In this document: positions 11,849 to 20,870 of the stretch, in pieces
How positions within the stretch are numbered: the first letter of the stretch is position 1
How the letters are laid out: each line of letters begins with the position of its first letter
From: Pseudarthrobacter enclensis
Lineage (GTDB): Bacteria; Actinomycetota; Actinomycetes; Actinomycetales; Micrococcaceae
Direction of reading: 5' to 3'
Length of the DNA stretch: 64,000 nt
Assembly (NCBI RefSeq): GCF_001457025.1
Contig: NZ_KQ758599.1
Span: forward strand, 496,001-560,000
Position numbers and translations under genes: made by a program
Notes under the pieces: model-generated
Databases searched by the model: none
The model's input: only the letters and a program-made list of their open reading frames with translations
Told to the model about the DNA's origin: nothing

Positions 11849-12214
11849 ATGGAAGCCAAGGCAATTGCGCGTCACATCCGCGTAACGCCTATGAAGGCCC
11901 GGCGCGTCGTCAACCTTGTTCGTGGCTTGCAAGCGAATGAGGCTCTGGCAATTCTGAAGTTCGCCCCGCAGGCAGCTTCGGAGCCGGTATTCAAGGTAGT
12001 TCAGTCAGCAATCTCCAACGCCCGCGTCCTCGCGGACCGCGACGGCGTGGCGTTTGACGAAGGCGACCTCATCATCAGCGAAGCGTTTGTTGATGAAGGC
12101 CCGACCATGAAGCGGTTCCAGCCGCGCGCCCAGGGTCGTGCATTTCAGATCAAGAAGCGCACCAGCCACATCACCGTGGTAGTCGCTACCCCGGAGAAAG
12201 AGGAGGCTCGCTAA
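11849..12214 (+). CDS. rplV: 50S ribosomal protein L22
   Basis: A 121-aa protein whose beta-hairpin reaches into the exit tunnel and is a known site of macrolide-resistance changes. Conserved parts are [20 protein letters not shown] and the hairpin region [33 protein letters not shown] precedes ATG 11849. Its stop abuts the rpsC GTG. Confidence 0.98.
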   Translation: MEAKAIARHIRVTPMKARRVVNLVRGLQANEALAILKFAPQAASEPVFKVVQSAISNARVLADRDGVAFDEGDLIISEAFVDEGPTMKRFQPRAQGRAFQIKKRTSHITVVVATPEKEEAR

Positions 12215-13033
12215 GTGGGACAGAAAGTAAACCCGCACGGGTTCCGACTCGGCGTCACCACCGATCACGTATCGCACTGGTTCGCTGACAGCACCAAGGC
12301 CGGCCAGCGGTACAAGGACTTCGTCCGCGAAGACATCCGCATCCGCCAGCTCATGTCCACGGGCATGGAGCGCGCAGGCATCGCCAAGGTCGAGATCGAG
12401 CGCACACGCGACCGTGTCCGCGTGGACATCCACACGGCACGTCCGGGCATCGTCATCGGCCGCCGCGGCGCTGAAGCTGACCGCATCCGCGGCGAGCTCG
12501 AAAAGCTCACTGGCAAGCAGGTCCAGCTGAACATCCTCGAGGTCAAGAACCCCGAGGTCGAGGCACAGCTGGTGGCCCAGGGCGTTGCAGAGCAGCTGAC
12601 TTCCCGCGTGGCGTTCCGCCGTGCGATGAAGAAGGCCATGCAGTCCGCGCAGCGTGCAGGTGCCAAGGGCATCCGTATCGCCTGCTCGGGCCGCCTGGGT
12701 GGCGCTGAAATGTCCCGCTCGGAGTTCTACCGCGAAGGCCGTGTGCCCCTGCACACCCTCCGCGCGAACATCGACTACGGCTTCTACGAAGCCAAGACCA
12801 CCTTCGGCCGCATCGGCGTGAAGGTCTGGATCTACAAGGGCGACGTGACCGCCAAGGAACTGGCCGCACAGGCTGCCTCGGCACCGTCACGCGGCAACCG
12901 TGGCGAGCGTCCGGGCCGCCCGGGTGGCGACCGCCGTCGTCGCAACGACCGTCCGGCCGCTGAAGCAGCTCCTGCTGCTGAAGCTCCGGCAGTTGACGCT
13001 GCACCCGCAGCAGCAGAAGGAGGACAGGCTTAA
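12215..13033 (+). CDS. rpsC: 30S ribosomal protein S3
   Basis: A 272-aa protein; bacterial S3 is typically about 210-235 aa. It helps form the mRNA entry channel and binds RNA through a KH domain ([18 protein letters not shown], about residues 75-92). The C-terminal domain carries [31 protein letters not shown]. The last roughly 55 residues are an extra Arg/Gly then Ala/Pro/Glu-rich tail, as in other high-GC actinobacteria. The GTG start directly follows the rplV stop, and the ribosome binding site GAGGAG lies inside rplV. Confidence 0.98.
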   Translation: MGQKVNPHGFRLGVTTDHVSHWFADSTKAGQRYKDFVREDIRIRQLMSTGMERAGIAKVEIERTRDRVRVDIHTARPGIVIGRRGAEADRIRGELEKLTGKQVQLNILEVKNPEVEAQLVAQGVAEQLTSRVAFRRAMKKAMQSAQRAGAKGIRIACSGRLGGAEMSRSEFYREGRVPLHTLRANIDYGFYEAKTTFGRIGVKVWIYKGDVTAKELAAQAASAPSRGNRGERPGRPGGDRRRRNDRPAAEAAPAAEAPAVDAAPAAAEGGQA

Positions 13034-13450
13034 ATGCTTATCCCACGTCGAGTCAAGCACCGTAAGCAGCACCACCCGGGTCGTTCCGGCGCTGCTACGG
13101 GCGGCACCCAGGTCTCCTTCGGTGAGTACGGCATCCAGGCCCTGAGCCCGGCATACGTCACCAACCGTCAGATCGAATCCGCCCGTATCGCGATGACCCG
13201 CCACATCAAGCGTGGCGGTAAGGTCTGGATCAACATCTACCCGGACCGTCCGCTGACCAAGAAGCCTGCCGAAACCCGCATGGGTTCCGGTAAGGGGTCG
13301 CCGGAATGGTGGGTCGCCAACGTCAAGCCGGGACGGGTTCTCTTCGAACTCTCCGGTGTCAATGAAGAGGTAGCTCGCGAGGCCCTGCGCCTGGCAATCC
13401 ACAAGCTGCCGTTGAAGGCACGCATTGTGCGTCGCGAAGGTGGTGAATAG
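13034..13450 (+). CDS. rplP: 50S ribosomal protein L16
   Basis: A 138-aa protein near the A site of the 50S subunit. It shows [19 protein letters not shown], the conserved [21 protein letters not shown] and the [19 protein letters not shown] loop that contacts tRNA. ATG 13034 follows the rpsC stop without a gap, so translation is probably coupled. rpmC begins 2 nt after its stop. Confidence 0.98.
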   Translation: MLIPRRVKHRKQHHPGRSGAATGGTQVSFGEYGIQALSPAYVTNRQIESARIAMTRHIKRGGKVWINIYPDRPLTKKPAETRMGSGKGSPEWWVANVKPGRVLFELSGVNEEVAREALRLAIHKLPLKARIVRREGGE

Positions 13451-13452
13451 AA

Positions 13453-13782
13453 ATGGCAGTAGGATCCAAGGATCTGGCTCCCGCACAGCTGGACGGTTTC
13501 GACAACGAGCGTCTCGTTGAAGAACTCCGCAAGGCCAAGGAAGAGCTGTTCAACCTGCGTTTCCAGTCCGCCACCGGTCAGCTGGAGAACCACGGTCGCC
13601 TGCGTGCAGTCAAGAAGGACATTGCCCGCATCTACACCGTTCTCCGCGAACGCGAGCTGGGCATTCGTGCCGAGGTTGCCGCACCGGTTGTGGAAGCCAA
13701 GGAAGAGAAGAAGTCCAAGAAGGCTTCAACCAAGAAGGCCGACAAGGCTGAAAAGGCTGAGACCGAGGAGGACGCCAAGTGA
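13453..13782 (+). CDS. rpmC: 50S ribosomal protein L29 with long C-terminal tail
   Basis: L29 surrounds the tunnel exit together with L23. Residues about 9-70 are the standard helical-hairpin domain ([20 protein letters not shown], then [18 protein letters not shown]). Most bacterial L29 proteins stop near 65 aa; this one continues to 109 aa with a Lys/Ala/Glu-rich low-complexity tail. Its TGA overlaps the GTG of rpsQ. Confidence 0.97.
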   Translation: MAVGSKDLAPAQLDGFDNERLVEELRKAKEELFNLRFQSATGQLENHGRLRAVKKDIARIYTVLRERELGIRAEVAAPVVEAKEEKKSKKASTKKADKAEKAETEEDAK

Positions 13783-14084
13783 GTGAAAAGGACCAGAACG
13801 TGACCGAAACTGCTGCCGCAGCAAAGGCTGGGGAGCGCGGTTACCGCAAGACCCGTCGCGGCTACGTGGTCTCCGACAAGATGGAAAAGACCATCGTTGT
13901 CGAGGTTGAAGACCGCGTGAAGCACGCACTGTACGGCAAGGTCATCCGCCGCACCTCCAAGGTCAAGGCACACGACGAAGAGAACACCGCCGGCATCGGC
14001 GACCTCGTTGTCATCGCCGAGACCCGTCCGCTGTCCGCCACCAAGAACTGGCGGCTCGTGGAAATCCTCGAGAAGGCCAAGTAG
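13779..14084 (+). CDS. rpsQ: 30S ribosomal protein S17
   Basis: The 101-aa last gene of the S10 operon. The OB-fold core is clear ([20 protein letters not shown], then [24 protein letters not shown]), preceded by an extra hydrophilic N-terminal stretch of about 20 residues. The GTG start overlaps the rpmC stop (GTGA). A strong terminator follows 16 nt after the stop. Confidence 0.97.
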   Translation: MSEKDQNVTETAAAAKAGERGYRKTRRGYVVSDKMEKTIVVEVEDRVKHALYGKVIRRTSKVKAHDEENTAGIGDLVVIAETRPLSATKNWRLVEILEKAK

Positions 14085-14558
14085 CAGCTGCTGCTTAGCT
14101 GAGGCCCCTGCTCCTTCGGGAGCGGGGGCCTCCTCGTTTAACTGCCCGGACGCCAGGCGGCAACGACGACGGCGGCGGACCGGGCGCGCGGGGGAGCGGC
14201 ACCTGGGTGCCGCGACGGCATGCCGTACGCGCCGTCGTCGTCCGCCCTGTCTTGCTTGCGGGGCAGGACGAAGTGGTGATATGGGAACCGGCGGAAAACG
14301 TGCTAGGATATTGAGTTTGTATGGCGCCTTTCGCGCGCCGTTCACCAACCTCGTAAACAAGCGTGCCACAGCACAGTGCCCCTGTGCGCCCGGGATTACT
14401 CCCGGAACGGATGGGAGCAACTGCTTCTGGCACGGGCGTTTAGGCCTGGTCTGGCAAAATCCAGGCAGGTCAAGAGACACCCCGATCAACCGTTCCGCAA
14501 GGCTCATTCCGTAGGGAAGTTTTCGGTCTGAGAACCGGCGCGACGCAAGGAGTAAATA
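14085..14558 (+). other. S10-spc intergenic region: terminator, probable promoter and long rplN leader
   Basis: This 474-nt gap contains no convincing gene. It starts with the S10-operon terminator. A TAGGAT element at 14304-14309 could be the -10 box of the spc operon, though no good -35 is visible. If so, rplN has a leader of about 240 nt with several inverted segments (for example CAGCACAGTG...CTGTGCG near 14370). A structured leader could be a ribosomal-protein feedback site, but I do not recognise a known motif. Confidence 0.5.
14101..14132 (+). terminator. Terminator hairpin at the end of the S10 operon
   Basis: A 14-bp stem (GAGGCCCCTGCTCC/GGAGCGGGGGCCTC, with one G-T pair) is closed by a C(UUCG)G tetraloop, one of the most stable RNA hairpins. 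The T tract after it is poor (CTCGTTTA). It begins 16 nt after the rpsQ stop. Confidence 0.85.
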
Positions 14559-14927
14559 GTGATTCAGCAGGAGTCGCGACTGAAGGTCGCCGACAACACG
14601 GGTGCTAAGGAAATCCTTACCATTCGCGTTCTCGGTGGATCCGGCCGTCGCTACGCAGGCATCGGCGACGTCATCGTCGCCACCGTCAAGGATGCAATCC
14701 CGGGCGGCAACGTAAAGAAGGGTGACGTCGTCAAGGCTGTCATCGTTCGTACCAAGAAGGAACGCCGCCGTGCGGATGGTTCCTACATCAAGTTTGACGA
14801 GAACGCAGCTGTGATCCTGAAGAACGACGGTGACCCCCGCGGTACCCGTATCTTTGGACCGGTTGGTCGTGAACTGCGTGACAAGAAGTTCATGAAGATC
14901 GTTTCTCTGGCTCCGGAGGTGCTCTAG
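14559..14927 (+). CDS. rplN: 50S ribosomal protein L14
   Basis: The first gene of the spc operon encodes a 122-aa protein that binds 23S rRNA at the subunit interface. Typical segments are [34 protein letters not shown] and [23 protein letters not shown] 14559 is supported by AAGGAG at 14547-14552. rplX starts 3 nt after the stop. Confidence 0.98.
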   Translation: MIQQESRLKVADNTGAKEILTIRVLGGSGRRYAGIGDVIVATVKDAIPGGNVKKGDVVKAVIVRTKKERRRADGSYIKFDENAAVILKNDGDPRGTRIFGPVGRELRDKKFMKIVSLAPEVL

Positions 14928-14930
14928 TCC

Positions 14931-15293
14931 ATGGCTGCAAAGATCAAGAAGGGTGACCTGGTTCAGGTCATCACTGGCGCCAAGGCTGAGCGCGGCGGCG
15001 ACCGCGGCAAGCAGGGCAAGGTTCTGCGCGTCTTCACCGACACCAACCGCGTGCTGGTCGAAGGCATCAACCGCGTCACCAAGCACACCCGGGTTGGACA
15101 GTCGCAGCGCGGCACCAAGACCGGCGGCATCGAGGTCGTTGAGGCCCCGATCCACGTTTCCAACGTGGCACTGGTTGACCCGTCGACCAAGAAGCCGACC
15201 CGCGTGGGCTTCCGCCTCGACACCGTAGAGAAGGACGGCGTTAAGAAGACCGTCCGCATCCGCGTGTCCAAGAGCACCGGGAAGGACATCTAA
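14931..15293 (+). CDS. rplX: 50S ribosomal protein L24
   Basis: A 120-aa assembly-initiator protein of the 50S subunit. The KOW motif is visible in [20 protein letters not shown], followed by [20 protein letters not shown]. The end of the gene overlaps the start of rplE by one base (TAATG), which suggests coupled translation. Confidence 0.98.
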   Translation: MAAKIKKGDLVQVITGAKAERGGDRGKQGKVLRVFTDTNRVLVEGINRVTKHTRVGQSQRGTKTGGIEVVEAPIHVSNVALVDPSTKKPTRVGFRLDTVEKDGVKKTVRIRVSKSTGKDI

Positions 15294-15874
15294 TGACTGA
15301 GACTCTCGAGACTCCGGCAACGAAGATCGTTCCTCGTCTGAAGACCAAGTACGCCGAAACCATCAAGGGCCAGCTCCAGGATGAGTTCAAGTACGCCAAC
15401 GTCAACCAGGTGCCCCGCCTGGTTAAGGTCGTTGTGAACATGGGTGTTGGAGATGCCGCCAAGGACTCCAAGCTGATCGACGGCGCTGTCCGCGACCTCA
15501 CCCAGATCACCGGCCAGAAGCCCCAGGTCACCAAGGCCCGCAAGTCCATCGCTCAGTTCAAGCTGCGCGAAGGCATGCCCATCGGTGCACACGCAACCCT
15601 GCGTGGCGACCGCATGTGGGAATTCGTGGACCGCCTGGTCACCCTGGCCCTGCCCCGTATCCGCGACTTCCGCGGCCTCAACGGCAAGCAGTTCGACGGC
15701 AACGGCAACTACACCTTCGGTCTGACCGAGCAGGTTATGTTCCACGAGATCGACCAGGACAAGATCGACCGCGTTCGCGGTATGGACATCACGGTCGTCA
15801 CCACCGCCAAGACCGACGACGAAGGCCGCGCGCTGCTCAAGGCGCTTGGTTTCCCGTTCAAGACCGAAGCTTAA
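15293..15874 (+). CDS. rplE: 50S ribosomal protein L5
   Basis: A 193-aa protein that binds 5S rRNA in the central protuberance. Conserved segments are [40 protein letters not shown] and [20 protein letters not shown]. It is followed directly by rpsH: the small rpsN (S14) gene that many bacteria have between L5 and S8 is absent, and the 81-nt gap is too short for it. Confidence 0.98.
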   Translation: MTETLETPATKIVPRLKTKYAETIKGQLQDEFKYANVNQVPRLVKVVVNMGVGDAAKDSKLIDGAVRDLTQITGQKPQVTKARKSIAQFKLREGMPIGAHATLRGDRMWEFVDRLVTLALPRIRDFRGLNGKQFDGNGNYTFGLTEQVMFHEIDQDKIDRVRGMDITVVTTAKTDDEGRALLKALGFPFKTEA

Positions 15875-15955
15875 CTAACTACGTAAAAGGTCCGGCCGTA
15901 CTGCTTCCTGGAAGCGGACGGCGGAAACCGTTACGAGGAAGGGCATGAGCCCACC

Positions 15956-16354
15956 ATGACAATGACAGATCCTGTCGCAGACATGCTTACGCGCCTGCGT
16001 AACGCAAACTCGGCATACCACGACACCGTGTCTATGCCTTACAGCAAGCTCAAGGCACGCGTTGCCGACATCCTCAAGGCCGAAGGTTTCATCGCCGGCT
16101 GGAAGGAAGAAGACGCTGAGGTCGGCAAGAAGCTGACCCTCGAGCTGAAGTTCGGTCCGAACCGCGAGCGTTCCATCGCTGGCGTCCGCCGCATCTCCAA
16201 GCCGGGTCTCCGCGTTTACGCGAAGTCCACCAACCTGCCGCACGTGCTGGGTGGCCTGGGTATCGCAATCCTGTCCACCTCTTCCGGCCTCCTGACTGAC
16301 AAGCAGGCCGGCAAGAAGGGCGTGGGCGGCGAAGTCCTCGCGTACGTCTGGTAA
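15956..16354 (+). CDS. rpsH: 30S ribosomal protein S8
   Basis: A 132-aa protein that binds the central domain of 16S rRNA; in E. coli it also represses the spc operon. It shows [18 protein letters not shown] and the C-terminal [20 protein letters not shown]. The start is ATG 15956 or the in-frame ATG 15962. A four-codon ORF (15945-15959) is placed better behind the GAGGAAGGG ribosome binding site and its TGA overlaps ATG 15956, so the real gene may be reached by translational coupling. Confidence 0.97.
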   Translation: MTMTDPVADMLTRLRNANSAYHDTVSMPYSKLKARVADILKAEGFIAGWKEEDAEVGKKLTLELKFGPNRERSIAGVRRISKPGLRVYAKSTNLPHVLGGLGIAILSTSSGLLTDKQAGKKGVGGEVLAYVW

Positions 16355-16372
16355 CGGGAAAGGAAGAGAATA

Positions 16373-16909
16373 ATGTCACGTATTGGACGTCTCCCCATCA
16401 CCGTTCCCGCCGGCGTTGAGGTCAAGGTTGACGGCTCCGTCGTCAGCGTCAAGGGTTCCAAGGGCGAGCTGAGCCACACTGTGGCCAGCCCGATCGAGGT
16501 TGCCCTTGAAGAGAACACCCTGACCGTCTCCCGCCCGAACGACGAGCGCAACTCCCGTTCGCTGCACGGCCTGACCCGCACCCTGATCGCCAACATGATC
16601 CAGGGCGTCACCGCCGGCTACGAGAAGAAGCTCGAAATCGTTGGCACCGGTTACCGTGTCCAGGCCAAGGGGTCTGACCTTGAGTTCGCTCTCGGCTTCA
16701 GCCACCCGGTCAGCGTCACGGCTCCGGACGGCATCACCTTTGCAGTAGAGGGACCGACCAAGCTCTCTGTCTCTGGCATCAACAAGCAGCAGGTCGGCGA
16801 GGTTGCTGCCAACATCCGCAAGCTGCGGAAGCCTGACCCGTACAAGGGCAAGGGCATCCGTTACGCCGGCGAAGTTATCCGCCGCAAGGTCGGAAAGGCT
16901 GGTAAGTAA
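16373..16909 (+). CDS. rplF: 50S ribosomal protein L6
   Basis: A 178-aa protein near the GTPase-associated centre, made of two repeated domains. It shows [20 protein letters not shown], the linker region [20 protein letters not shown] and the signature [32 protein letters not shown] ribosome binding site precedes ATG 16373. rplR starts 2 nt after the stop. Confidence 0.98.
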   Translation: MSRIGRLPITVPAGVEVKVDGSVVSVKGSKGELSHTVASPIEVALEENTLTVSRPNDERNSRSLHGLTRTLIANMIQGVTAGYEKKLEIVGTGYRVQAKGSDLEFALGFSHPVSVTAPDGITFAVEGPTKLSVSGINKQQVGEVAANIRKLRKPDPYKGKGIRYAGEVIRRKVGKAGK

Positions 16910-16911
16910 CC

Positions 16912-17295
16912 ATGGCCATCGCCATTAACAAGAAGCGTACGAACAAGAGCAAGGCAGCTGCCCGCAGCCGTCGCCAGCTTCGTATCCGCAAGCGCATTGC
17001 CGGTACGGCTGCCCGCCCCCGCCTGGTGGTCAACCGCTCCGCACGCCACGTATTTGTCCAGGTTGTCGATGACAGCATTGGCCAGACCGTAGCAAGCGCA
17101 TCCACTCTGGAAGCTGACCTTCGTGCATTCGATGGTGACAAGACCGCCAAGGCCAAGCGCGTTGGTGAACTCGTTGCCGAGCGTGCCAAGGCTGCCGGTG
17201 TTGAGGCTGTCGTGTTCGACCGTGGTGGCAACAAGTACCACGGCCGCATTGCCGCCGTCGCCGACGGTGCACGCGAAGGTGGGCTGTCACTGTGA
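16912..17295 (+). CDS. rplR: 50S ribosomal protein L18
   Basis: A 127-aa 5S-rRNA-binding protein. The basic N terminus ([20 protein letters not shown]) and the core [19 protein letters not shown] and [20 protein letters not shown] are conserved. Its TGA overlaps the GTG start of rpsE (GTGA). Confidence 0.98.
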   Translation: MAIAINKKRTNKSKAAARSRRQLRIRKRIAGTAARPRLVVNRSARHVFVQVVDDSIGQTVASASTLEADLRAFDGDKTAKAKRVGELVAERAKAAGVEAVVFDRGGNKYHGRIAAVADGAREGGLSL

Positions 17296-18008
17296 CCGAA
17301 GCAAACAAGGAAAAGGACACTGTGTCTGCAGATCAGAAGGCACCCGAAGCCGCAGCTGCTGAGACCACTGCCCCCGCCACCGACGATCGCCGTGGTGGCG
17401 CCCGTCGCGGTGAGCGTGGCGACCGTGGCCAGGGCCGCGGCGACCGCGGTGGCCGTGGCGGCCGCGATGGCGGCCGTGACGCCGAGAAGAACCAGTTCGT
17501 AGAGCGCGTTGTCACCATCAACCGTGTTTCCAAGGTCGTCAAGGGTGGTCGTCGCTTCAGCTTCACCGCACTCGTCGTCGTGGGTGACGGTAACGGCATG
17601 GTCGGCGTCGGCTACGGCAAGGCCAAGGAAGTTCCCGCTGCTATCGCCAAGGGCGTTGAAGAGGCCAAGAAGTCCTTCTTCCGCGTTCCCCGCGTTGGCA
17701 ACACCATCCCGCACCGCGTGCAGGGCGAGGCCGCTGCCGGCGTCGTCATGCTGCGTCCGGCTTCCGCCGGTACCGGTGTTATCGCCGGTGGTCCGGTCCG
17801 TGCAGTACTGGAGTGCGTGGGCATCCACGACATCCTCTCCAAGTCGCTCGGTTCCTCCAACGCCATCAACATCGTTCACGCGACTGTTGACGCCCTGAAG
17901 CGCCTCGAAGAGCCGGCATCCGTGGCTGCACGCCGCAACCTGCCGCTGGACGAAGTTGCTCCGCAGGCACTGGTGAAGGCCCTCCTGGCTCCGAAGGCAG
18001 GTGTGTAG
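17292..18008 (+). CDS. rpsE: 30S ribosomal protein S5
   Basis: A 238-aa protein of the mRNA entry and decoding region; the E. coli protein is 167 aa. The extra length is an N-terminal extension of about 70 residues rich in Ala/Glu and then Arg/Gly/Asp repeats. The S5 core begins around [20 protein letters not shown] and includes [23 protein letters not shown] 17292 overlaps the rplR stop. A second GTG at 17322 has a stronger ribosome binding site (AAGGAAAAGG) and is an alternative start that trims ten residues. Confidence 0.96.
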   Translation: MTEANKEKDTVSADQKAPEAAAAETTAPATDDRRGGARRGERGDRGQGRGDRGGRGGRDGGRDAEKNQFVERVVTINRVSKVVKGGRRFSFTALVVVGDGNGMVGVGYGKAKEVPAAIAKGVEEAKKSFFRVPRVGNTIPHRVQGEAAAGVVMLRPASAGTGVIAGGPVRAVLECVGIHDILSKSLGSSNAINIVHATVDALKRLEEPASVAARRNLPLDEVAPQALVKALLAPKAGV

Positions 18009-18010
18009 TC

Positions 18011-18217
18011 ATGGCTAAGAACCTGGTTCCCTCCGACGCTAAGTTGGAAATCACCCAGATCAAGGGCGTCATTGGCGCCAAGCAGAACCAGCGCGAGACC
18101 CTGCGGTCCCTCGGCCTGAAGCGCATCGGACACACCGTTGTCCGTACCGCCGACGCCGTGACCGTGGGCATGCTCAACACGGTTCCGCACCTCGTGAATG
18201 TTGAGGAGGCGAAGTAA
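18011..18217 (+). CDS. rpmD: 50S ribosomal protein L30
   Basis: A 68-aa small 50S protein with the signature [20 protein letters not shown] and [19 protein letters not shown] 18011 begins 2 nt after the rpsE stop, and the TAATG junction couples it to rplO. Confidence 0.98.
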   Translation: MAKNLVPSDAKLEITQIKGVIGAKQNQRETLRSLGLKRIGHTVVRTADAVTVGMLNTVPHLVNVEEAK

Positions 18218-18696
18218 TGGCAGAGAAGACTGAGGCACAGTCTGCTGAGAAGCAGAACGCCCTGAAGGTCCACCACCTGCGTCCCGCCCAGGGTGCAAAG
18301 ACCGCCAAGACCCGTGTGGGCCGTGGTGAAGCATCCAAGGGTAAGACCGCCGGTCGCGGTACCAAGGGTACGAAGGCCCGCTACCAGGTAAAGGCTGGCT
18401 TTGCCGGCGGCCAGCTGCCGCTGCACATGCGCCTGCCCAAGCTGCGCGGCTTCAAGAACCCGTTCCGGGTTGAGTTCCAGGTTGTGAACCTGGACAAGCT
18501 CAACGAACTGTTCCCGGAAGGTGGCGCAGTCACCGTCGAGAACCTGGTCGAAAAGGGCGCCGTTCGCAAGAACCAGCCCGTCAAGGTGCTGGGCACCGGC
18601 GACATCACCGTCAAGGTTGACGTCACCGCCCACGCATTCTCGGCCAGCGCCGCGGAAAAGATCGCTGCTGCAGGCGGAAGCACCACCGCCCTCTAG
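18217..18696 (+). CDS. rplO: 50S ribosomal protein L15
   Basis: A 159-aa 50S assembly protein. The Gly/Lys-rich N-terminal part is recognisable ([20 protein letters not shown], then [20 protein letters not shown]), and the C-terminal globular domain carries [20 protein letters not shown] strong hairpin terminator follows, so secY is probably read mainly from a separate promoter. Confidence 0.98.
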   Translation: MAEKTEAQSAEKQNALKVHHLRPAQGAKTAKTRVGRGEASKGKTAGRGTKGTKARYQVKAGFAGGQLPLHMRLPKLRGFKNPFRVEFQVVNLDKLNELFPEGGAVTVENLVEKGAVRKNQPVKVLGTGDITVKVDVTAHAFSASAAEKIAAAGGSTTAL

Positions 18697-18722
18697 GACG
18701 GTGGGGCGAAAGCCCGTTGCTG

Positions 18723-18769
18723 AACTCCCGGTGACCGGGGCCCCAGGCCCCGGCCACCGGGAGTTTTTT
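18723..18769 (+). terminator. Intrinsic terminator between rplO and secY
   Basis: An 11-bp outer stem (AACTCCCGGTG/CACCGGGAGTT) and an 8-bp inner stem (CCGGGGCC/GGCCCCGG), separated by one mismatch, are followed by TTTTTTC. It begins 27 nt after the rplO stop. Confidence 0.92.
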
Positions 18770-18847
18770 CCATCCGCCGGGCGTTTTTTCGCCGCCATCC
18801 GGCGCACGGCCGTTGCTGCGGATTGTTCGCATGGCGCAATCAACCGT

Positions 18848-18853
18848 TAGACT
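18848..18853 (+). promoter_or_regulatory. Predicted -10 box of the secY-adk promoter
   Basis: TAGACT lies after the rplO terminator and 61 nt before the secY start. It is the same hexamer seen upstream of tuf and truA. The -35 region is weak (TTGTTC with a spacer of about 19 nt), so this is supported mainly by position. Confidence 0.4.
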
Positions 18854-18913
18854 CGGTTGTTGGGATTTATAGATCCCCATCACTCCATTCTTCTTTACAC
18901 CACAGGAGGACGC

Positions 18914-20224
18914 TTGCTTAGCGCATTTGGCCGGGCCTTCCGCACGCCTGATCTGCGACGCAAGTTGTTGTTCACGCTGGGAATCATCACCATCTTCCGC
19001 TTGGGTGCTTTCATTCCCTCGCCAGGTGTGGACTACCAGAATGTCCAGCAATGCTTGCAGAACGGACAGACCGCCGGCGGGCTGTACCAGCTCGTCAATC
19101 TCTTCAGCGGCGGCGCGTTGCTCCAGGTGTCCATCTTTGCCCTCGGCATCATGCCGTACATCACGGCCAGCATCATCGTGCAGCTGCTCCGGGTGGTCAT
19201 TCCCCGGTTCCAGCAGCTCTACGAGGAGGGCGCCTCGGGCCAGTCCAAACTGACCCAGTACACGCGTTACCTCACCATCGCCCTGGGCCTGCTGAACGCC
19301 ACCACCCTGGTGTCCCTGGCCCGCTCCGGCCAGCTGCTGCCGGGCTGTGCATTGCCGATCATCCCCGATGACAGCATCATCACCACCATCCTGATCATCA
19401 TCACCCTGACGGCCGGCACCGGCCTGATCATGTGGATGGGTGAGCTGGTCACGGAAAAGGGCGTGGGCAACGGCATGTCGCTGCTCATCTTCACCTCCAT
19501 CGCAGCCACGTTCCCCACCTCCCTGGGCGCCATCTGGACCTCGCAGGGCCCCGGAACGTTCTTCATCGTCCTCGCCGTCGGCCTGCTGACGGTGGCCCTG
19601 GTGGTCTTCGTCGAACAGTCCCAGCGCCGTGTGCCGGTGCAGTACGCCAAGCGGATGATCGGCCGGCGGACCGTGGGCGGCACCAGCACCTACATTCCCA
19701 TCAAGGTGAACATGGCCGGTGTCATCCCGGTGATCTTCGCTTCCTCCATGCTCTACCTGCCCGGCCTGATCTCGCAGTTCAACCAGCCGCGGAACGGTGA
19801 GCCCATTCCAGCCTGGGTTGAGTGGATCAACAACAACCTGACCCGCGGCGACCACCCGATCTACATGGCGATCTACTTCGCCCTGATCGTGTTCTTTACC
19901 TACTTCTACGTAGCCATCACCTTCAACCCTGAAGAAGTGTCGGACAACATGAAGAAGTACGGCGGCTTCATTCCAGGTATCCGCGCGGGCAAACCGACCG
20001 CGGACTACCTGCAGTACGTGCTGTCGAGGATCACGCTCCCCGGCGCCCTCTACCTGGGCTTCGTGGCGCTGATCCCGCTGGTGGCACTGGTGCTGATCAA
20101 CGCAAACCAGAACTTCCCGTTCGGTGGCACCTCGATCCTGATCATGGTGGGCGTTGGCTTGGAGACCGTTAAGCAGATTGATGCGCAGCTACAACAACGT
20201 CACTACGAAGGGCTTTTGCGATGA
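18914..20224 (+). CDS. secY: Protein translocase subunit SecY
   Basis: The channel-forming subunit of the Sec translocon, with ten predicted membrane spans. The start is TTG 18914, chosen because AGGAGG (18904-18909) sits at ideal spacing and the product then begins MLSAFGRAFRTPDLRRKLLF, as in other actinobacterial SecY proteins; the length is 436 aa. Visible motifs are FRLGAFIPSPGV, the segment ITASIIVQLL, GIMPYITASI and the C-terminal GLETVKQIDAQLQQRHYEG. The frame stays open further upstream but that part overlaps the promoter. The stop overlaps the adk ATG (ATGA). Confidence 0.97.
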   Translation: MLSAFGRAFRTPDLRRKLLFTLGIITIFRLGAFIPSPGVDYQNVQQCLQNGQTAGGLYQLVNLFSGGALLQVSIFALGIMPYITASIIVQLLRVVIPRFQQLYEEGASGQSKLTQYTRYLTIALGLLNATTLVSLARSGQLLPGCALPIIPDDSIITTILIIITLTAGTGLIMWMGELVTEKGVGNGMSLLIFTSIAATFPTSLGAIWTSQGPGTFFIVLAVGLLTVALVVFVEQSQRRVPVQYAKRMIGRRTVGGTSTYIPIKVNMAGVIPVIFASSMLYLPGLISQFNQPRNGEPIPAWVEWINNNLTRGDHPIYMAIYFALIVFFTYFYVAITFNPEEVSDNMKKYGGFIPGIRAGKPTADYLQYVLSRITLPGALYLGFVALIPLVALVLINANQNFPFGGTSILIMVGVGLETVKQIDAQLQQRHYEGLLR

Positions 20225-20799
20225 CGAGAATGCTGATTATTGGACCTCCCGGTTCCGGAAAAGGAACGCAGGCTGAGCGGATTTCAGAACGCCTCGGCGT
20301 TGTGGCAATCTCCACCGGCGACATCTTCCGTGCCAACGTAAAGGGCGAAACGCCGCTTGGCATCGAGGCCAAGAAGTACATGGACAATGGGGATTTCGTG
20401 CCGGACAGCGTGACCAACAAAATGGTCCGCGACCGCCTCAGCGAGTCCGACGTCGAATCCGGCTTCCTGCTGGACGGCTACCCCCGCACCACCGCCCAGG
20501 TGGACTACCTTGACGAGATCCTCGCCAAGAACGAGGAAAAGCTCGACGTCGTCCTGCAGCTCACCGCTGACGACGAGGAACTGGTGCACCGCCTCCTGGG
20601 CCGGGCCAAGGAAACGGGCCGGAGCGACGACAACGAAGCCGTCATCCGCCACCGCCTTGACCTCTACCACGAGCAGACCGAAGCCGTGGTGGCGAAGTAC
20701 GCAGAGCGCGGCATCCTCACCCAGGTCGACGGCATCGGCCCGATCGACGAAGTGACTGACCGCGTCATGCAGGCCATCAAGGCCGCGCAGGCGGCCTAG
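20221..20799 (+). CDS. adk: Adenylate kinase
   Basis: Interconverts ATP + AMP and 2 ADP. The 192-aa product is the short bacterial form. The P-loop is GPPGSGKGTQ (residues about 8-17), the AMP-binding STGDIFR is near residue 37 and the lid region GRAKETGRSDDNEAVIRHRL lacks zinc-binding Cys residues. ATG 20221 overlaps the secY stop; ATG 20230 is a possible alternative. Confidence 0.97.
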   Translation: MTRMLIIGPPGSGKGTQAERISERLGVVAISTGDIFRANVKGETPLGIEAKKYMDNGDFVPDSVTNKMVRDRLSESDVESGFLLDGYPRTTAQVDYLDEILAKNEEKLDVVLQLTADDEELVHRLLGRAKETGRSDDNEAVIRHRLDLYHEQTEAVVAKYAERGILTQVDGIGPIDEVTDRVMQAIKAAQAA

Positions 20800-20818
20800 T
20801 CCGGCCCACCGGTTATTC

Positions 20819-20849
20819 GAGGCTCCTCCCGGAACACGGGAGGAGCCTC
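20819..20849 (+). terminator. Hairpin between adk and map
   Basis: A perfect 13-bp stem (GAGGCTCCTCCCG/CGGGAGGAGCCTC) with a 5-nt loop lies 20 nt after the adk stop. No T tract follows, and the map ribosome binding site comes 10 nt later. It may be a partial terminator or an RNA-processing/stability element rather than a full stop. Confidence 0.6.
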
Positions 20850-20870
20850 AGCCATGTGAAAGGAAGTGCC

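Noticed and set aside
18857..18913. Longer SecY starting at 18857
   Set aside because: The extension begins about where transcription should start and lacks a ribosome binding site, while TTG 18914 follows AGGAGG and gives the conserved N terminus.
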